Assembly: GCF_004000925.1 (NCBI RefSeq)
Contig: NZ_BIME01000001.1
Coordinates: 1,116,001 to 1,180,000 of the forward strand
Source of the DNA: Paenibacillus illinoisensis NBRC 15959
Lineage (GTDB): Bacteria > Bacillota > Bacilli > Paenibacillales > Paenibacillaceae
DNA: 64,000 bases
Direction of reading: 5' to 3'
The first letter of the stretch is position 1; each line of letters begins with the position of its first letter. The notes under the pieces were generated by a model. That model was not told where the DNA came from and did not search any database. It saw only the letters and a list, made by a program, of their open reading frames with translations. The position numbers were made by a program, and so were the translations under genes. Below are positions 1-7,523 of the stretch, piece after piece.

Positions 1-198
1 TTTTATATCCCTTCAGACGATTATATTTACGAGAACGGTTCATGTTATGATCTGTCCACCCGCAACAAGACAGACATCAGTGCGTGCAATTCCGGACATG
101 ATGAAGCTTTGAAGAGATTGCATGTGTCCGATACCGTCATAACGTATGACCTTATCCGGCAATTCCGTGAAGAAAACAGCGCAGAACCTGCTTCCTAG
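1..198 (+). CDS. C-terminal fragment of an unidentified protein, cut by the window start
   Basis: Frame 1 is open from the first base to a TAG at 196-198 and gives the last 65 residues of a protein. The fragment is acidic and soluble-looking, contains two cysteines (in GSCYDL and SACNS) and ends in EENSAEPAS. I do not recognise a family from this tail. The stop lies 60 bp before the cytidine deaminase-like gene on the same strand, so the two could be cotranscribed. No terminator hairpin is visible between them. Confidence 0.6.
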   Translation, partial: FYIPSDDYIYENGSCYDLSTRNKTDISACNSGHDEALKRLHVSDTVITYDLIRQFREENSAEPAS

Positions 199-258
199 AC
201 ACAGCTAATGCCAATGTCTTCGTATAGCAGCTTTTGATTAAAGGAGAAACATAAAATC

Positions 259-684
259 ATGACAATTCAATCCGAACCCTTGTCCATTGAACAAAAATTA
301 TATGATGAAGCGGCGAACTTTGTGAAGCATCGCTACCCTCAGGGTTGGGGCGGTGCAGCAGCAGTTTATACCGCAGCGGGTTCGCTGTTAATCAGCGTTG
401 CTCCGGAAGTGATCAATGATGCCACACACCTGTGCATGGAGACGGGCGCCTACCTCGAAGCACATAAATTAAACGAGAAAGTTACTCACTCCATCTGCGT
501 GGCACGAGATGACGAACATTCGGAATTCAAAGTGCTTACTCCTTGCGGGGTATGTCAGGAACGTTTATTTTTCTGGGGTGAAGATGTCAAAGCCGCTGTA
601 TATGACCCGGATGGAAGGTTAATCTATAAAAGACTGGACGAAATCCAGCCTTACCACTGGTCCCAGGCTTATCAGGACAAATAG
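259..684 (+). CDS. Cytidine deaminase-family (blasticidin-S-deaminase-like) zinc hydrolase
   Basis: A 141-residue protein, the normal length for a small tetrameric cytidine deaminase. The zinc site is visible as C59-M-E61 followed by P95-C96-GV-C99-Q, that is the C-x-E plus PCxxC pattern in which Glu is the proton shuttle and three Cys hold zinc. Family members deaminate cytidine, deoxycytidine or related pyrimidine nucleosides in salvage. The CME version in place of CAE, and the WG after the second motif, resemble the blasticidin-S-deaminase-like branch, so the substrate is uncertain. A weak AAAGGAG precedes the ATG by about 12 nt. A strong terminator follows at 764-809, so the gene ends its transcript. 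Confidence 0.85.
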   Translation: MTIQSEPLSIEQKLYDEAANFVKHRYPQGWGGAAAVYTAAGSLLISVAPEVINDATHLCMETGAYLEAHKLNEKVTHSICVARDDEHSEFKVLTPCGVCQERLFFWGEDVKAAVYDPDGRLIYKRLDEIQPYHWSQAYQDK

Positions 685-763
685 GGATACAGTTCTGCTT
701 CTTTATGTAATTCAAGTATTCAGGTACTTCCGAATCGAGCATTTCCACCTTTAATTACCACAA

Positions 764-809
764 AAGTGTTAAGCGTGCAGCCCACTGCATGTTTAGCACT
801 TCTTTTTTT
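764..809 (+). terminator. Rho-independent terminator of the deaminase gene
   Basis: An inverted repeat (AAGTGTTAAG... / ...TTTAGCACTT with an inner GTGCAG/CTGCAT arm) is followed by seven T. It lies 80 bp after the stop of the deaminase gene. Confidence 0.8.
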
Positions 810-829
810 GGAACAGCCCGATACCTGCC

Positions 830-874
830 TTGCGTTATTTAGAAAGTCGCTTTATAATTGTAACTAAAATAGTT
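830..874 (+). promoter_or_regulatory. SigA-type promoter with adjacent palindrome, upstream of the FrnE-like gene
   Basis: TTGCGT (830-835) and a perfect TATAAT (853-858) are separated by exactly 17 bp. Directly downstream, at the expected transcription start, lies the palindrome AACTA-AAA-TAGTT (862-874), which could be a repressor operator. The regulator is unknown. The ATG of the thiol-oxidoreductase gene is at 900, after GGAGG. Confidence 0.65.
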
Positions 875-899
875 TCATTTATATGGAGGTTTAAAAAGA

Positions 900-1637
900 A
901 TGATTATTGAAATATGGTCTGACTTTATGTGTCCTTTCTGTTATATTGGCAAACGCCGTTTGGAAAATGTATTGGCTCAGTTCCCACACCGTGATGAAGT
1001 GAAACTGCAATTCAAAAGCTTCGAGCTGGATTCTAATGCTGAACTGAACAGCGGCAAAACGAACGCGGAATATCTGGCTGCCAAATACAATATGAGCGTG
1101 GAACAGGCAAAGGGCATGAATGCTCAAATGAATGCCAATGCCCGTACGGCCGGATTGGAATATAACATTGATGAGATGATCCCAACCAACTCGTTCTCCG
1201 CTCACCGCCTGACCCACTGGGCAGATACACAAGGCAAAATGCTTGAACTCAGCGAGCGTTTGTTCAAGGCCATTTTCATAGAAGGCAAACATGCTGGTGA
1301 CACTGATGTACTGATTCAACTGGCCGAGGAAGTGGGTCTGGATCGCAACGCAGCTGCCGAGGTGTTGGCCAGCAATCAATTCGCGGAGCAGGTTCGTGCA
1401 GATCAGGCTGAAGGCGAGCAATTAGGCATTCGCGGCGTGCCATTCTTCGTATTCGACCGCAAATTCGCGGTATCAGGCGCGCAGCCGGACGACGTGTTCC
1501 GTGATGCCATTCAGAAGGCGTGGGATGAGCGCTCCCCTTTCACCATGGTTGAATCCAGCACAGCTAACGCCGATGCCGGCGGTGTGTGCACTGATGATGG
1601 ATGCGAAGTACCGCAATCCGATAAACCATCCAAATAA
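900..1637 (+). CDS. DsbA-family thioredoxin-fold oxidoreductase (FrnE-like)
   Basis: A 245-residue protein with a thioredoxin-fold start (IEIWSDFMCPFC) and the redox motif C11-P-F-C14. A long helical insertion follows, and then the cis-proline loop (RGVPFFVF, about residues 180-187). This is the FrnE/2-hydroxychromene isomerase-like branch of DsbA proteins, which are cytosolic. There is no signal peptide or lipobox. The C-terminal tail carries another pair of cysteines (GGVCTDDGCEVP), which is also seen in FrnE-type proteins and may resolve disulfides. Likely role: thiol/disulfide exchange during oxidative stress. It is monocistronic, with its own promoter at 830-858 and a terminator at 1641-1687. 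Confidence 0.85.
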   Translation: MIIEIWSDFMCPFCYIGKRRLENVLAQFPHRDEVKLQFKSFELDSNAELNSGKTNAEYLAAKYNMSVEQAKGMNAQMNANARTAGLEYNIDEMIPTNSFSAHRLTHWADTQGKMLELSERLFKAIFIEGKHAGDTDVLIQLAEEVGLDRNAAAEVLASNQFAEQVRADQAEGEQLGIRGVPFFVFDRKFAVSGAQPDDVFRDAIQKAWDERSPFTMVESSTANADAGGVCTDDGCEVPQSDKPSK

Positions 1638-1640
1638 CAC

Positions 1641-1687
1641 AAAAGCAGCAGGAGCAAGGGCAATCCCCTGAACCTGCTGCTTTTTTT
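1641..1687 (+). terminator. Rho-independent terminator of the FrnE-like gene
   Basis: Stem AAAAGCAGCAGG / CCTGCTGCTTTT with a run of seven T, 3 bp after the stop codon. Confidence 0.9.
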
Positions 1688-1737
1688 CAACTTAAATCTA
1701 ATTAATCCTTACGTAAAATTCATCCATATAAAATAAA

Positions 1738-1772
1738 TAAAAAGTCCGACCTGCCTGACGCAGGACCGGACC
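1738..1772 (-). terminator. Terminator of the UbiA-family gene
   Basis: On the minus strand, GTCCGGTCCTGC pairs with GCAGGTCGGAC and is followed by a T run. It lies 17 bp beyond the stop of the prenyltransferase gene. Confidence 0.8.
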
Positions 1773-1788
1773 CTATTTATACCCTCTT

Positions 1789-2694
1789 TTAGAGCAGCAG
1801 CCCTACGCACATGATTAGACCGCAGAGCACAGATGATTGCTGGGAAGCTCCCATAAGCGGCAGATACGTCTCGGACGGATTAACCTTGCCCAGTGATTTA
1901 TAAACCTTATACATTGGGATAACGGAAATAATCGCGACAAGACCATAAACGGGCAAAGCATGGAACACCACACTTACGATCAAAAGGACATAAGCAAGGA
2001 TCGTCATCAGCTTGGATAGACGAAGCGCCCGCTCTTCCCCCCACATGACGACCAGCGTCTTCTTGCCGATTTCACGGTCCGCACGCCAGTGCAGAAAATG
2101 ATGGTTAAATAGCAGCATGGTGGTCAGCATGCCGACCGGCAAGGACAGTAGCAGCGGCGCAAGCGCAAACTCTCCTGTCTGTACATAGTAAGCACCCAGA
2201 ACTGGCAGGATACCAAAGGAAACAAATATCCCGATCTCACTATAGCCTTTTCCGCGGTAGCCGAATTTAATTGGCGGCGCAACATAGAAATAAGCGATCA
2301 AAGCCCCGATCAGCGCAATAGCCAGGATCGGCCAACCGCTGACGATCGTAAGAATAAGACCACAGACCCCAGCCAGCACAAGGAATCCCCAGGTAATAGC
2401 CGCAAATTTCTTCTCGGTCATGGTTCCCGAAGTCAGAAACCCGGAGTGCGTCGAAATCGCACCTTCCGTCTCCGTTGCTTGGGTATCGGTTCCGTTCCGA
2501 TAATCCCATAGATCGTTTACCATATTGGAAAAAATATGAGCTGACACCGCGCCTACTAGCGTCAGCAAAAACAAAAGAAAATGAAATTCTTTCTGCATGG
2601 CGTAGGCAGAGATGGTGCCTAGTATTACCGGAACAACCATTACCGTTACGGAATACAGTCGAGTCATATTTTTAAATAAAGCCCAATTACTCAT
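1789..2694 (-). CDS. UbiA-superfamily prenyltransferase, MenA-like
   Basis: A 301-residue polytopic membrane protein with about eight hydrophobic helices. The first Asp-rich motif N60-D61-xx-D64 (NDLWDYRNGTD) and the second (near DREIGKKT, about residues 207-214) are the Mg-diphosphate sites of UbiA enzymes. MenA transfers an isoprenoid chain to 1,4-dihydroxy-2-naphthoate in menaquinone synthesis. The length, the NDxxD motif and HHFLHWRADREIGKKT fit that branch. However, no men genes lie nearby, so another UbiA substrate cannot be excluded. The ATG at 2694 is preceded by AGGAGG with a spacing of about 12 nt. The gene stands alone and ends at a strong terminator. Confidence 0.8.
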   Translation of the reverse strand: MSNWALFKNMTRLYSVTVMVVPVILGTISAYAMQKEFHFLLFLLTLVGAVSAHIFSNMVNDLWDYRNGTDTQATETEGAISTHSGFLTSGTMTEKKFAAITWGFLVLAGVCGLILTIVSGWPILAIALIGALIAYFYVAPPIKFGYRGKGYSEIGIFVSFGILPVLGAYYVQTGEFALAPLLLSLPVGMLTTMLLFNHHFLHWRADREIGKKTLVVMWGEERALRLSKLMTILAYVLLIVSVVFHALPVYGLVAIISVIPMYKVYKSLGKVNPSETYLPLMGASQQSSVLCGLIMCVGLLL

Positions 2695-2916
2695 GATGTA
2701 TTTATGCCTCCTATGATGCTAAATCTTTAACACTTTGTGACGACGTTCACATAATATTAGATTATACACCAAATTGACATTGTTGTGATAGGAAATTTTT
2801 GTTCGTTATTACGACTGAATCTCTTCGGTTGCATGCGTTAAACGTTTTCCTTTAACAGAAGCATCACTTAGGAAGCATCCCTCGAACCCAAGTCGGGCAG
2901 CAATTTTGAAAGAGAG

Positions 2917-2950
2917 AAAAGGCCCTCTCCTTCTTGAAGAGGACCTTTCA
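2917..2950 (-). terminator. Hairpin terminator after the aldo/keto reductase gene
   Basis: AAAGG-CCTCT pairs with AGAGG-ACCTTT around a short loop, with A/T runs on both sides. It lies 30 bp beyond the stop of the minus-strand reductase gene. The rest of 2695-2979 is AT-rich promoter-type sequence with no gene seen. Confidence 0.65.
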
Positions 2951-2979
2951 GTTTATGGCATAGACATTGCTATCCTTAC

Positions 2980-3810
2980 TCAATCCCAAAAGAGTTGATC
3001 CGGATGCGGCCCGGTTCTCTTACCAGAATCCAAGGCATCAATCGATCTAAGTTCATCCGGCGTTAACTCAAAATCAAAAATGTCTGCATTCTCACGAATC
3101 CGTTCGGGTGTAACGGACTTCGGTATGGTCACAATCTGATTTTGAATATCCCAGCGCAAAATGATCTGTGCCGGCGTCTTTCCATATTTTTGGGCAAGGC
3201 CCTTTAACGTGGATTCATTGTTCAGTTTTCCTCGCATGATGGGGCTCCAGGCTTCCAGCTGAATTCCCTGCTCCCCGCAGAAATCCTGCAGTTCCTGCTG
3301 AATCAGACCTGGATGCAGTTCCACCTGATTGACAGCAGGTACCGTTCCACCTTCATCTATGATTTCGCGCAAATGATGGATTTGGAAATTACTCACACCA
3401 ATCGCCCGTACGCTTCCTTCGCTATATAGACGTTCGAATGCTCTCCACGTCTCCTTGTACTGGTCTCTTCCCGGCCAGTGAATTAAATATAGATCAATGA
3501 CATTCAGTCCCAGTGCCTTCTGACTGGCCTCAAATGCTCTGAGCGTCGAATCGTAACCCTGATCCTCGTTCCAGAGCTTGGTTGTCACAAACAGCTCATT
3601 GCGGGCAATTCCACTGCTCGCAATGGCTTGTCCCACTTCTTCTTCATTCCCGTAGACAGATGCCGTATCAATACTGCGATATCCTACTTCCAATGCCGTC
3701 TCAACCGCTTGCTGCACTTCCTTACCCTTTGCTCTATATGTTCCAAATCCTAGCCAAGGCATCGTTACCCCATTATTCAGAATCGTGCAATCTGTAATAT
3801 GTTTGGTCAT
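2980..3810 (-). CDS. Aldo/keto reductase (AKR5-type)
   Basis: A 276-residue TIM-barrel oxidoreductase using NADPH to reduce aldehydes and ketones. The catalytic tetrad is readable: Asp in RSIDTASVYGNE, Tyr in the same segment, Lys in VTTKLWNED and His in LIHWPG. The cofactor tail IPKSVTPERIREN near the C-terminus is the NADP-phosphate binding signature. I place the start at the ATG at 3810, because GGGAGG lies 7-8 nt upstream of it; the longer reading from 3843 has no ribosome site. The physiological substrate cannot be told from sequence. No operon partner is seen. Confidence 0.9.
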   Translation of the reverse strand: MTKHITDCTILNNGVTMPWLGFGTYRAKGKEVQQAVETALEVGYRSIDTASVYGNEEEVGQAIASSGIARNELFVTTKLWNEDQGYDSTLRAFEASQKALGLNVIDLYLIHWPGRDQYKETWRAFERLYSEGSVRAIGVSNFQIHHLREIIDEGGTVPAVNQVELHPGLIQQELQDFCGEQGIQLEAWSPIMRGKLNNESTLKGLAQKYGKTPAQIILRWDIQNQIVTIPKSVTPERIRENADIFDFELTPDELRSIDALDSGKRTGPHPDQLFWD

Positions 3811-3934
3811 TCTGTACCTCCCGTATGGAATTTGGCTGCTCAAGGTTTATTAACCTTCTGACAGAAATTTAAGCGTTCCCTTATCTTACTGTCCAGGGCG
3901 ACCTATTTCCGGGAGATTCTTGAAAAGGCAGCAT

Positions 3935-3977
3935 GAAAAAAAAGAACCCGCAACGCTCTATGGCATGCGGGTTCTGG
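3935..3977 (-). terminator. Terminator of the 93-residue hypothetical gene
   Basis: On the minus strand, AGAACCCGCA pairs with TGCGGGTTCT and is followed by eight T. It lies about 15 bp past the stop at 3992. Confidence 0.85.
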
Positions 3978-3991
3978 TGTGACAGGAACAG

Positions 3992-4273
3992 CTATTGATT
4001 CCCTTGCCCGTTCTGACTCTGGATGGAGTTCAATCTTCTCTTCTCCTCAGAGAACATCTCTTCTGCCAGCTCGACACCCTGTCCTCCAAGCGAACGTTCA
4101 GCCTGAAGCATCGCCTGCTCCGTATGCGCCAATCGGCGCTCGGCCTGTTCAATGGTCTGCTCTGTAGGATGTGACATGGCCTGAGATACGGCAAAATGAA
4201 GTTTGTTCACTGCATTCTGCGCCTGAGATACGGTCGTATTCGCTTGCAAACTGGAATCATAACGCTTCGGCAT
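3992..4273 (-). CDS. Small helical protein of unknown function
   Basis: A 93-residue protein predicted to be almost wholly helical (SQAQNAVNKLHFAVSQA, TIEQAERRLAHTEQAML, ELAEEMFSEEKRRLNSI) with a Gln/Asn-rich end (QSQNGQGNQ). There is no signal peptide, cysteine or membrane segment. Heptad-like Ala/Leu spacing suggests a coiled coil or helical bundle. I do not recognise the family. The small size and Gln-rich tail would suit a sporulation or spore-associated protein, but that is a guess. AAGGAGGAAT precedes the ATG at the ideal distance and a strong terminator follows, so the gene is real. Confidence 0.7.
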   Translation of the reverse strand: MPKRYDSSLQANTTVSQAQNAVNKLHFAVSQAMSHPTEQTIEQAERRLAHTEQAMLQAERSLGGQGVELAEEMFSEEKRRLNSIQSQNGQGNQ

Positions 4274-4476
4274 GAGTTATTCCTCCTTGGGATCATGTTC
4301 CTGTTACCCCTTTAGGATGGATGATGAGGTCCTGCCTTATTCTTCTTTTGCATAAACAATTTATGAATGCAATGTCGTGACTCCATTTGAACCTGCATCA
4401 TCCCCATGGTTGTAACCTTCCCCTAACTCACTGCGTTTATCTTATAGATGACTTTTTAGAAGAAAGAGGTGGTTGT

Positions 4477-4875
4477 TTGAAAAACCTGAGGATTCCGGTC
4501 ATCATGTTGACTTTGTTATTGATAACCAGTGGCTGTGCTTCTGCAACGTATGAAATAACGGGTTATACAAGTTCCTCCATTATTGCCGATATTCCAGTTC
4601 CGACGAATGCCAAACCATTAAAAGTCACGACAGACTCAGCAAACCCCAATATTAAAATAAGTGAAACGTATGAATTGAAACATATCGGAGGTGAACAAGG
4701 CCTTTATACGCCTGCTGATTATTTTCAGAAATTACACGATGAAGGGTGGGTAGAGTTGGAGGAGAACCAAATGGGACATGTTCATTTCTTCAAAAAAAAC
4801 GACACGGTAGTCGCTATCGAAATACGTGAGGATACCTTTGAAATTCATGAAATGAAAAAAGACGCTCCCCTATAA
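4477..4875 (+). CDS. Small lipoprotein of unknown function, TTG start
   Basis: I choose the TTG at 4477: AGAGGTGG ends 4 nt upstream, and the resulting N-terminus (MKNLRIPVIMLTLLLITSGC) is a short lipoprotein signal peptide with Cys20 as lipidation site. The longer reading from 4387 would bury this signal. The mature part of about 110 residues begins ASATYEITGYT and ends in alternating short strands (VVAIEIREDTFEIHEMKKD). This suggests a small beta-rich extracytoplasmic domain anchored to the outer face of the membrane. The lipobox is TSGC, not the usual L-x-G/A-C, which is acceptable but not ideal. No family recognised. Confidence 0.7.
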   Translation: MKNLRIPVIMLTLLLITSGCASATYEITGYTSSSIIADIPVPTNAKPLKVTTDSANPNIKISETYELKHIGGEQGLYTPADYFQKLHDEGWVELEENQMGHVHFFKKNDTVVAIEIREDTFEIHEMKKDAPL

Positions 4876-4929
4876 TCCTCCCTAAGGTTCTTGGAACATT
4901 AAAAATACTACCAAGTTATCTCTGTGCAC

Positions 4930-4959
4930 AAAAAAAGAGAGGCATCAGCCTCTCTTTTA
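4930..4959 (-). terminator. Terminator of the HesB-YuzB operon
   Basis: On the minus strand, AGAGAGGC-TGAT-GCCTCTCT is followed by a run of T. The stem begins immediately at the yuzB stop codon. Confidence 0.85.
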
Positions 4960-5178
4960 CTTCACGAATTTTGCGACTTTTGTCAGCACTTCTTCTTCCG
5001 TCGGCGCACTAATGTACCGACCGTTGATAAACACAAAAGCACGCTTCGCACACGGACCACAGTACGATTTACACCCAATCTTGATCTCCGTATCCGGAGC
5101 CATTTTCTCCAGCTTGGGTACAATCGACTTCAGTCTGATATGATTACACTTTTCGCATACGCGGATATCGTTAGCCAT
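4957..5178 (-). CDS. yuzB: YuzB-like DUF1450 protein, four-cysteine Fe-S-type fold
   Basis: A 73-residue protein with C8-x2-C11 (VCEKCN) and later GCKSYCGPC (Cys at about 36, 40 and 43). This resembles a compact 2Fe-2S thioredoxin-like ferredoxin pattern and is diagnostic of the DUF1450/YuzB family. Function is not established; the cysteine layout argues for iron-sulfur or zinc binding in the cytosol. The ATG at 5178 has AAGGGGAA 6 nt upstream. It lies 21 bp downstream of the HesB-like gene on the same strand and shares its terminator, so the two are almost certainly one operon. That supports an iron-sulfur or redox role for both. Confidence 0.85.
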   Translation of the reverse strand: MANDIRVCEKCNHIRLKSIVPKLEKMAPDTEIKIGCKSYCGPCAKRAFVFINGRYISAPTEEEVLTKVAKFVK

Positions 5179-5199
5179 GAGTTCCCCTTCTTCGCAGCC

Positions 5200-5502
5200 T
5201 TAGTGGTCGCCGTGGTTGCCTTTGGAAGGGTTCGTGATGACAAATCCTTCTTGAGGAAGGTACAGGTAGTCAATTTTAACGCCATCCAGAAGTGGTTGAT
5301 CATTCTCAAGAATAACATCGATCTCTTTGTCCGTAGATACTACGGTATCGTTTTCTTTAGGCGTGTCCAGATCAAGACCGTAGTGAGCGTGGTCACCGTG
5401 AGCATGCGTGATAACTACACGAAGTTTTTTCCCTTCGTTTTCGGGCTTGTCCAGCTCCAATTTCAATACTTTGGCAGCATTACGAGTAATTTTGCAGTTC
5501 AT
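5200..5502 (-). CDS. HesB/IscA-fold protein with all cluster cysteines replaced
   Basis: A 100-residue protein that follows the A-type Fe-S carrier fold end to end: ITRNAAKVLKLEL, LRVVIT, the loop HAHGDHAHYG (residues 33-42), VSTDKEIDVILEND, LLDGVKIDYL, then EGFVITNPSKGNHGDH at the end. In IscA/SufA the loop carries GCSG and the tail CGC; those three Cys hold the cluster. Here the aligned positions are Gly/His/Asp, and His-rich sequence surrounds both sites. The only Cys is at position 3. It therefore probably does not carry a cluster in the usual way, and may bind metal through His. The start is the ATG at 5502, with AGGAGATGA 7 nt upstream. It is in an operon with the YuzB-like gene. Confidence 0.8.
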   Translation of the reverse strand: MNCKITRNAAKVLKLELDKPENEGKKLRVVITHAHGDHAHYGLDLDTPKENDTVVSTDKEIDVILENDQPLLDGVKIDYLYLPQEGFVITNPSKGNHGDH

Positions 5503-5652
5503 TTCGACTTCATCTCCTATATTGTAATTGCTGGTTCCAACAATTTCAGCATTTCTAAACTCCAGCATCTATTGTAAAGAAAGTTACTCCGCTTCGCAAT
5601 AACATTGATGCAAAATCAAAGGTAAACCGTATCGATCTACCTCATGATTCCT

Positions 5653-5904
5653 TTAGGCGCGGGAGGGTAGCACCGGATATTTACGCTCCGCACGGCTGAC
5701 AAACCAGTTCATGAGCAGCAAAGTAACACCAATATCATCGATAGGCATAAAAGGCATGACATCCGGTAGAACCCAATACAGTATGACCGGGATGATGAAC
5801 AGCAGTTTCTCATGCAAAGGGATCTGCGGAGCCCGCAATAGGCGGGGCAGTCTCTTGAACACTTCAGTCCATCGTTTGAACGACAGCAGTCTTCTCCACT
5901 TCAT
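5653..5904 (-). CDS. DUF1232 (YkvA-like) small membrane protein
   Basis: An 83-residue protein whose core IPLHEKLLFIIPVILYWV plus LPDVMPFMPIDDIGVTLLLM matches the YkvA/DUF1232 pattern: a membrane hairpin with the conserved P-x-D-x-x-P and DDIG turn. The C-terminus is short and basic (SRAERKYPVLPSRA). Function is unknown in the family. I use the ATG at 5904 because GGAGGGA lies 6 nt upstream; the frame is open to 5958. It sits between the HesB operon and the M14 peptidase gene, all on the minus strand. A terminator at 5990-6021 separates it from the peptidase gene upstream. Confidence 0.75.
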   Translation of the reverse strand: MKWRRLLSFKRWTEVFKRLPRLLRAPQIPLHEKLLFIIPVILYWVLPDVMPFMPIDDIGVTLLLMNWFVSRAERKYPVLPSRA

Positions 5905-5989
5905 GTGAATCCCTCCATATTCTTCATGAGCCAATGAAGGCGCATGATCGTATTCCACTCATTACCCTTTTAAGAATAGTATGATAACC

Positions 5990-6021
5990 AAAAAAAGACG
6001 GGACGCTGTCACAGCGCCCGT
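5990..6021 (-). terminator. Terminator of the LysM-M14 peptidase gene
   Basis: On the minus strand, ACGGG-CGCTG pairs with CAGCG-TCCCGT around TGA, with a run of T after it. It lies about 30 bp past the peptidase stop. Confidence 0.85.
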
Positions 6022-6052
6022 ATGTTATATACGAAATGGGAAGCTTGAAGTT

Positions 6053-7285
6053 TCATGACAGGGCTTCTGTTCCGGTTTCCCCATCCGACAGCAGCTCAGC
6101 CAGCAGCAGACCTACCTCGACGCAGATATCATCAAACTGTTCAACAGGTAGTGGGTTGACGCCGAGTCCGACTTCCACCGTGAAGCCCGGCTTCCGAAAC
6201 TGTTGAATGAACCAGTCCTTGTATCCCGCATCGCTTCCACCTAATTTAACTGCTTTGTAACCCGAGGCCCGTGCCAACCTGCGCGATAACGGCGCACTCT
6301 CTCTGGGCTCCAAATCACGGTAATTCCAATAGATCTCTTGCCCCTGACTGTGCAGGGAAACGACAGCAGCGAAGCTGTGTTGTTCTGTCCACTCTGCAAG
6401 TGCCTTTGCTTCTGGCTCAGATAACGGTGCCTTGCCTGCATAGTCTCGGGGACCGGGTGATGTAATGCCTCTCCGCGCTGCCTCTTCCTCCCAGTGAGCC
6501 GGAAATTGATCGTTCAGATCAACCCCTCTGATATTGGCTTTCCAATGGGTAAAATGTGGACGTCCAGCATTCCATGCAAGCAGCTGCTTGGCATGTGGAT
6601 GTCTGTTTACAACCCCCTCCTGAACGAGCTCCACTCCATCCGGATTGACCATAGGCACGACCCACAATGTCGTTTCCTGCATCCAACGCTCTGTCCTGAA
6701 TTGTTGCCAAGGCACGCTGTCAGTGTATGCCCTCGCATATTCTTCAACAAAACGCATGATTACCGCACTCGTAAGCCATTCATTGGCATGAACGGAAGCA
6801 TTAACGTGAATATGGCGCGGTCCTTCCCCAATCTTTACGTAGGGTATAGCCTTCCCCATGACGCTTGCACCGATTGTACCTGTGGAGATGAACGGATAAT
6901 GCTTCTCAAGCAAAGCGACATCCCGGCTCAATTCACGGTAACCGTATTCACCCTGTAACCTGACAATAGTTTTACCATTTGAATCCGGAATATGAATACA
7001 CCGCCCACACCAATCCTCAATGTTCGCAAATTCGGGATTGGCGTCACGCAGCTCTTTTTCATTCAGGCCAAAACGTTCTGCGATCCACCCCACGTTTTCC
7101 CCAGGCTGAACAGCATATCTGCGACCGGTTCCCGGCAGGATTCGCAGCATCTGCCCGGCAAACAAGTAGGGTTGCGCTGCTGCCTCCGGGTTCAGGGCAG
7201 CCAGCAATGCCCTCGTCATGTGGTGCGCAGAGGCAATACGGGATAAGGTATCCCCTGACTGAACAATAATCCACTGAAGCTCCAT
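6053..7285 (-). CDS. LysM-M14 carboxypeptidase, gamma-D-glutamyl-diamino acid endopeptidase-like
   Basis: 410 residues: LysM 1 (about 3-50), LysM 2 (about 56-101), then a zinc carboxypeptidase M14 domain (about 115-400). Zinc ligands are H166-x-x-E169 (NASVHANEW) and H312 (SLHSQG); the catalytic Glu is E371 (FTVEVGLG). The combination matches endopeptidase I of Lysinibacillus sphaericus and related enzymes, which cut the gamma-D-Glu-diaminopimelate bond of cell-wall peptides during sporulation or wall recycling. There is no signal peptide. The sporulation enzyme of this type is cytoplasmic or mother-cell located, so the absence fits. AAAGGAG precedes the ATG by about 6 nt. Monocistronic. Confidence 0.9.
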   Translation of the reverse strand: MELQWIIVQSGDTLSRIASAHHMTRALLAALNPEAAAQPYLFAGQMLRILPGTGRRYAVQPGENVGWIAERFGLNEKELRDANPEFANIEDWCGRCIHIPDSNGKTIVRLQGEYGYRELSRDVALLEKHYPFISTGTIGASVMGKAIPYVKIGEGPRHIHVNASVHANEWLTSAVIMRFVEEYARAYTDSVPWQQFRTERWMQETTLWVVPMVNPDGVELVQEGVVNRHPHAKQLLAWNAGRPHFTHWKANIRGVDLNDQFPAHWEEEAARRGITSPGPRDYAGKAPLSEPEAKALAEWTEQHSFAAVVSLHSQGQEIYWNYRDLEPRESAPLSRRLARASGYKAVKLGGSDAGYKDWFIQQFRKPGFTVEVGLGVNPLPVEQFDDICVEVGLLLAELLSDGETGTEALS

Positions 7286-7427
7286 GGTGTCTCCTTTCCC
7301 GGCAGGAGAATGCAGTTCTCCCCGTCCTATGCTCTTATTGTGCTACCCTAATATGTATGCGAACCCGGTTGTCCGTCATGTGACATGAATCACGCGAGCC
7401 TTTTTCATGCGCTGTTATTCGAGTAAA

Positions 7428-7454
7428 TAAAAAACCGGAGCGCCAGGGCTCCGG
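7428..7454 (-). terminator. Terminator of racE
   Basis: On the minus strand CCGGAGC-CCTGGC-GCTCCGG is followed by six T. It lies about 70 bp beyond the racE stop. Confidence 0.85.
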
Positions 7455-7523
7455 AAATGACCGATGAGTGCAGTGGGTTAAGCTTCAACCTCAACTCCAA
7501 TATGAATGGGTAATACTGCTAAG

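Noticed and set aside
4924..5577. Long plus-strand frame over the HesB-YuzB genes
   Set aside because: It is the antisense shadow of two clearly coding minus-strand genes with ribosome sites.
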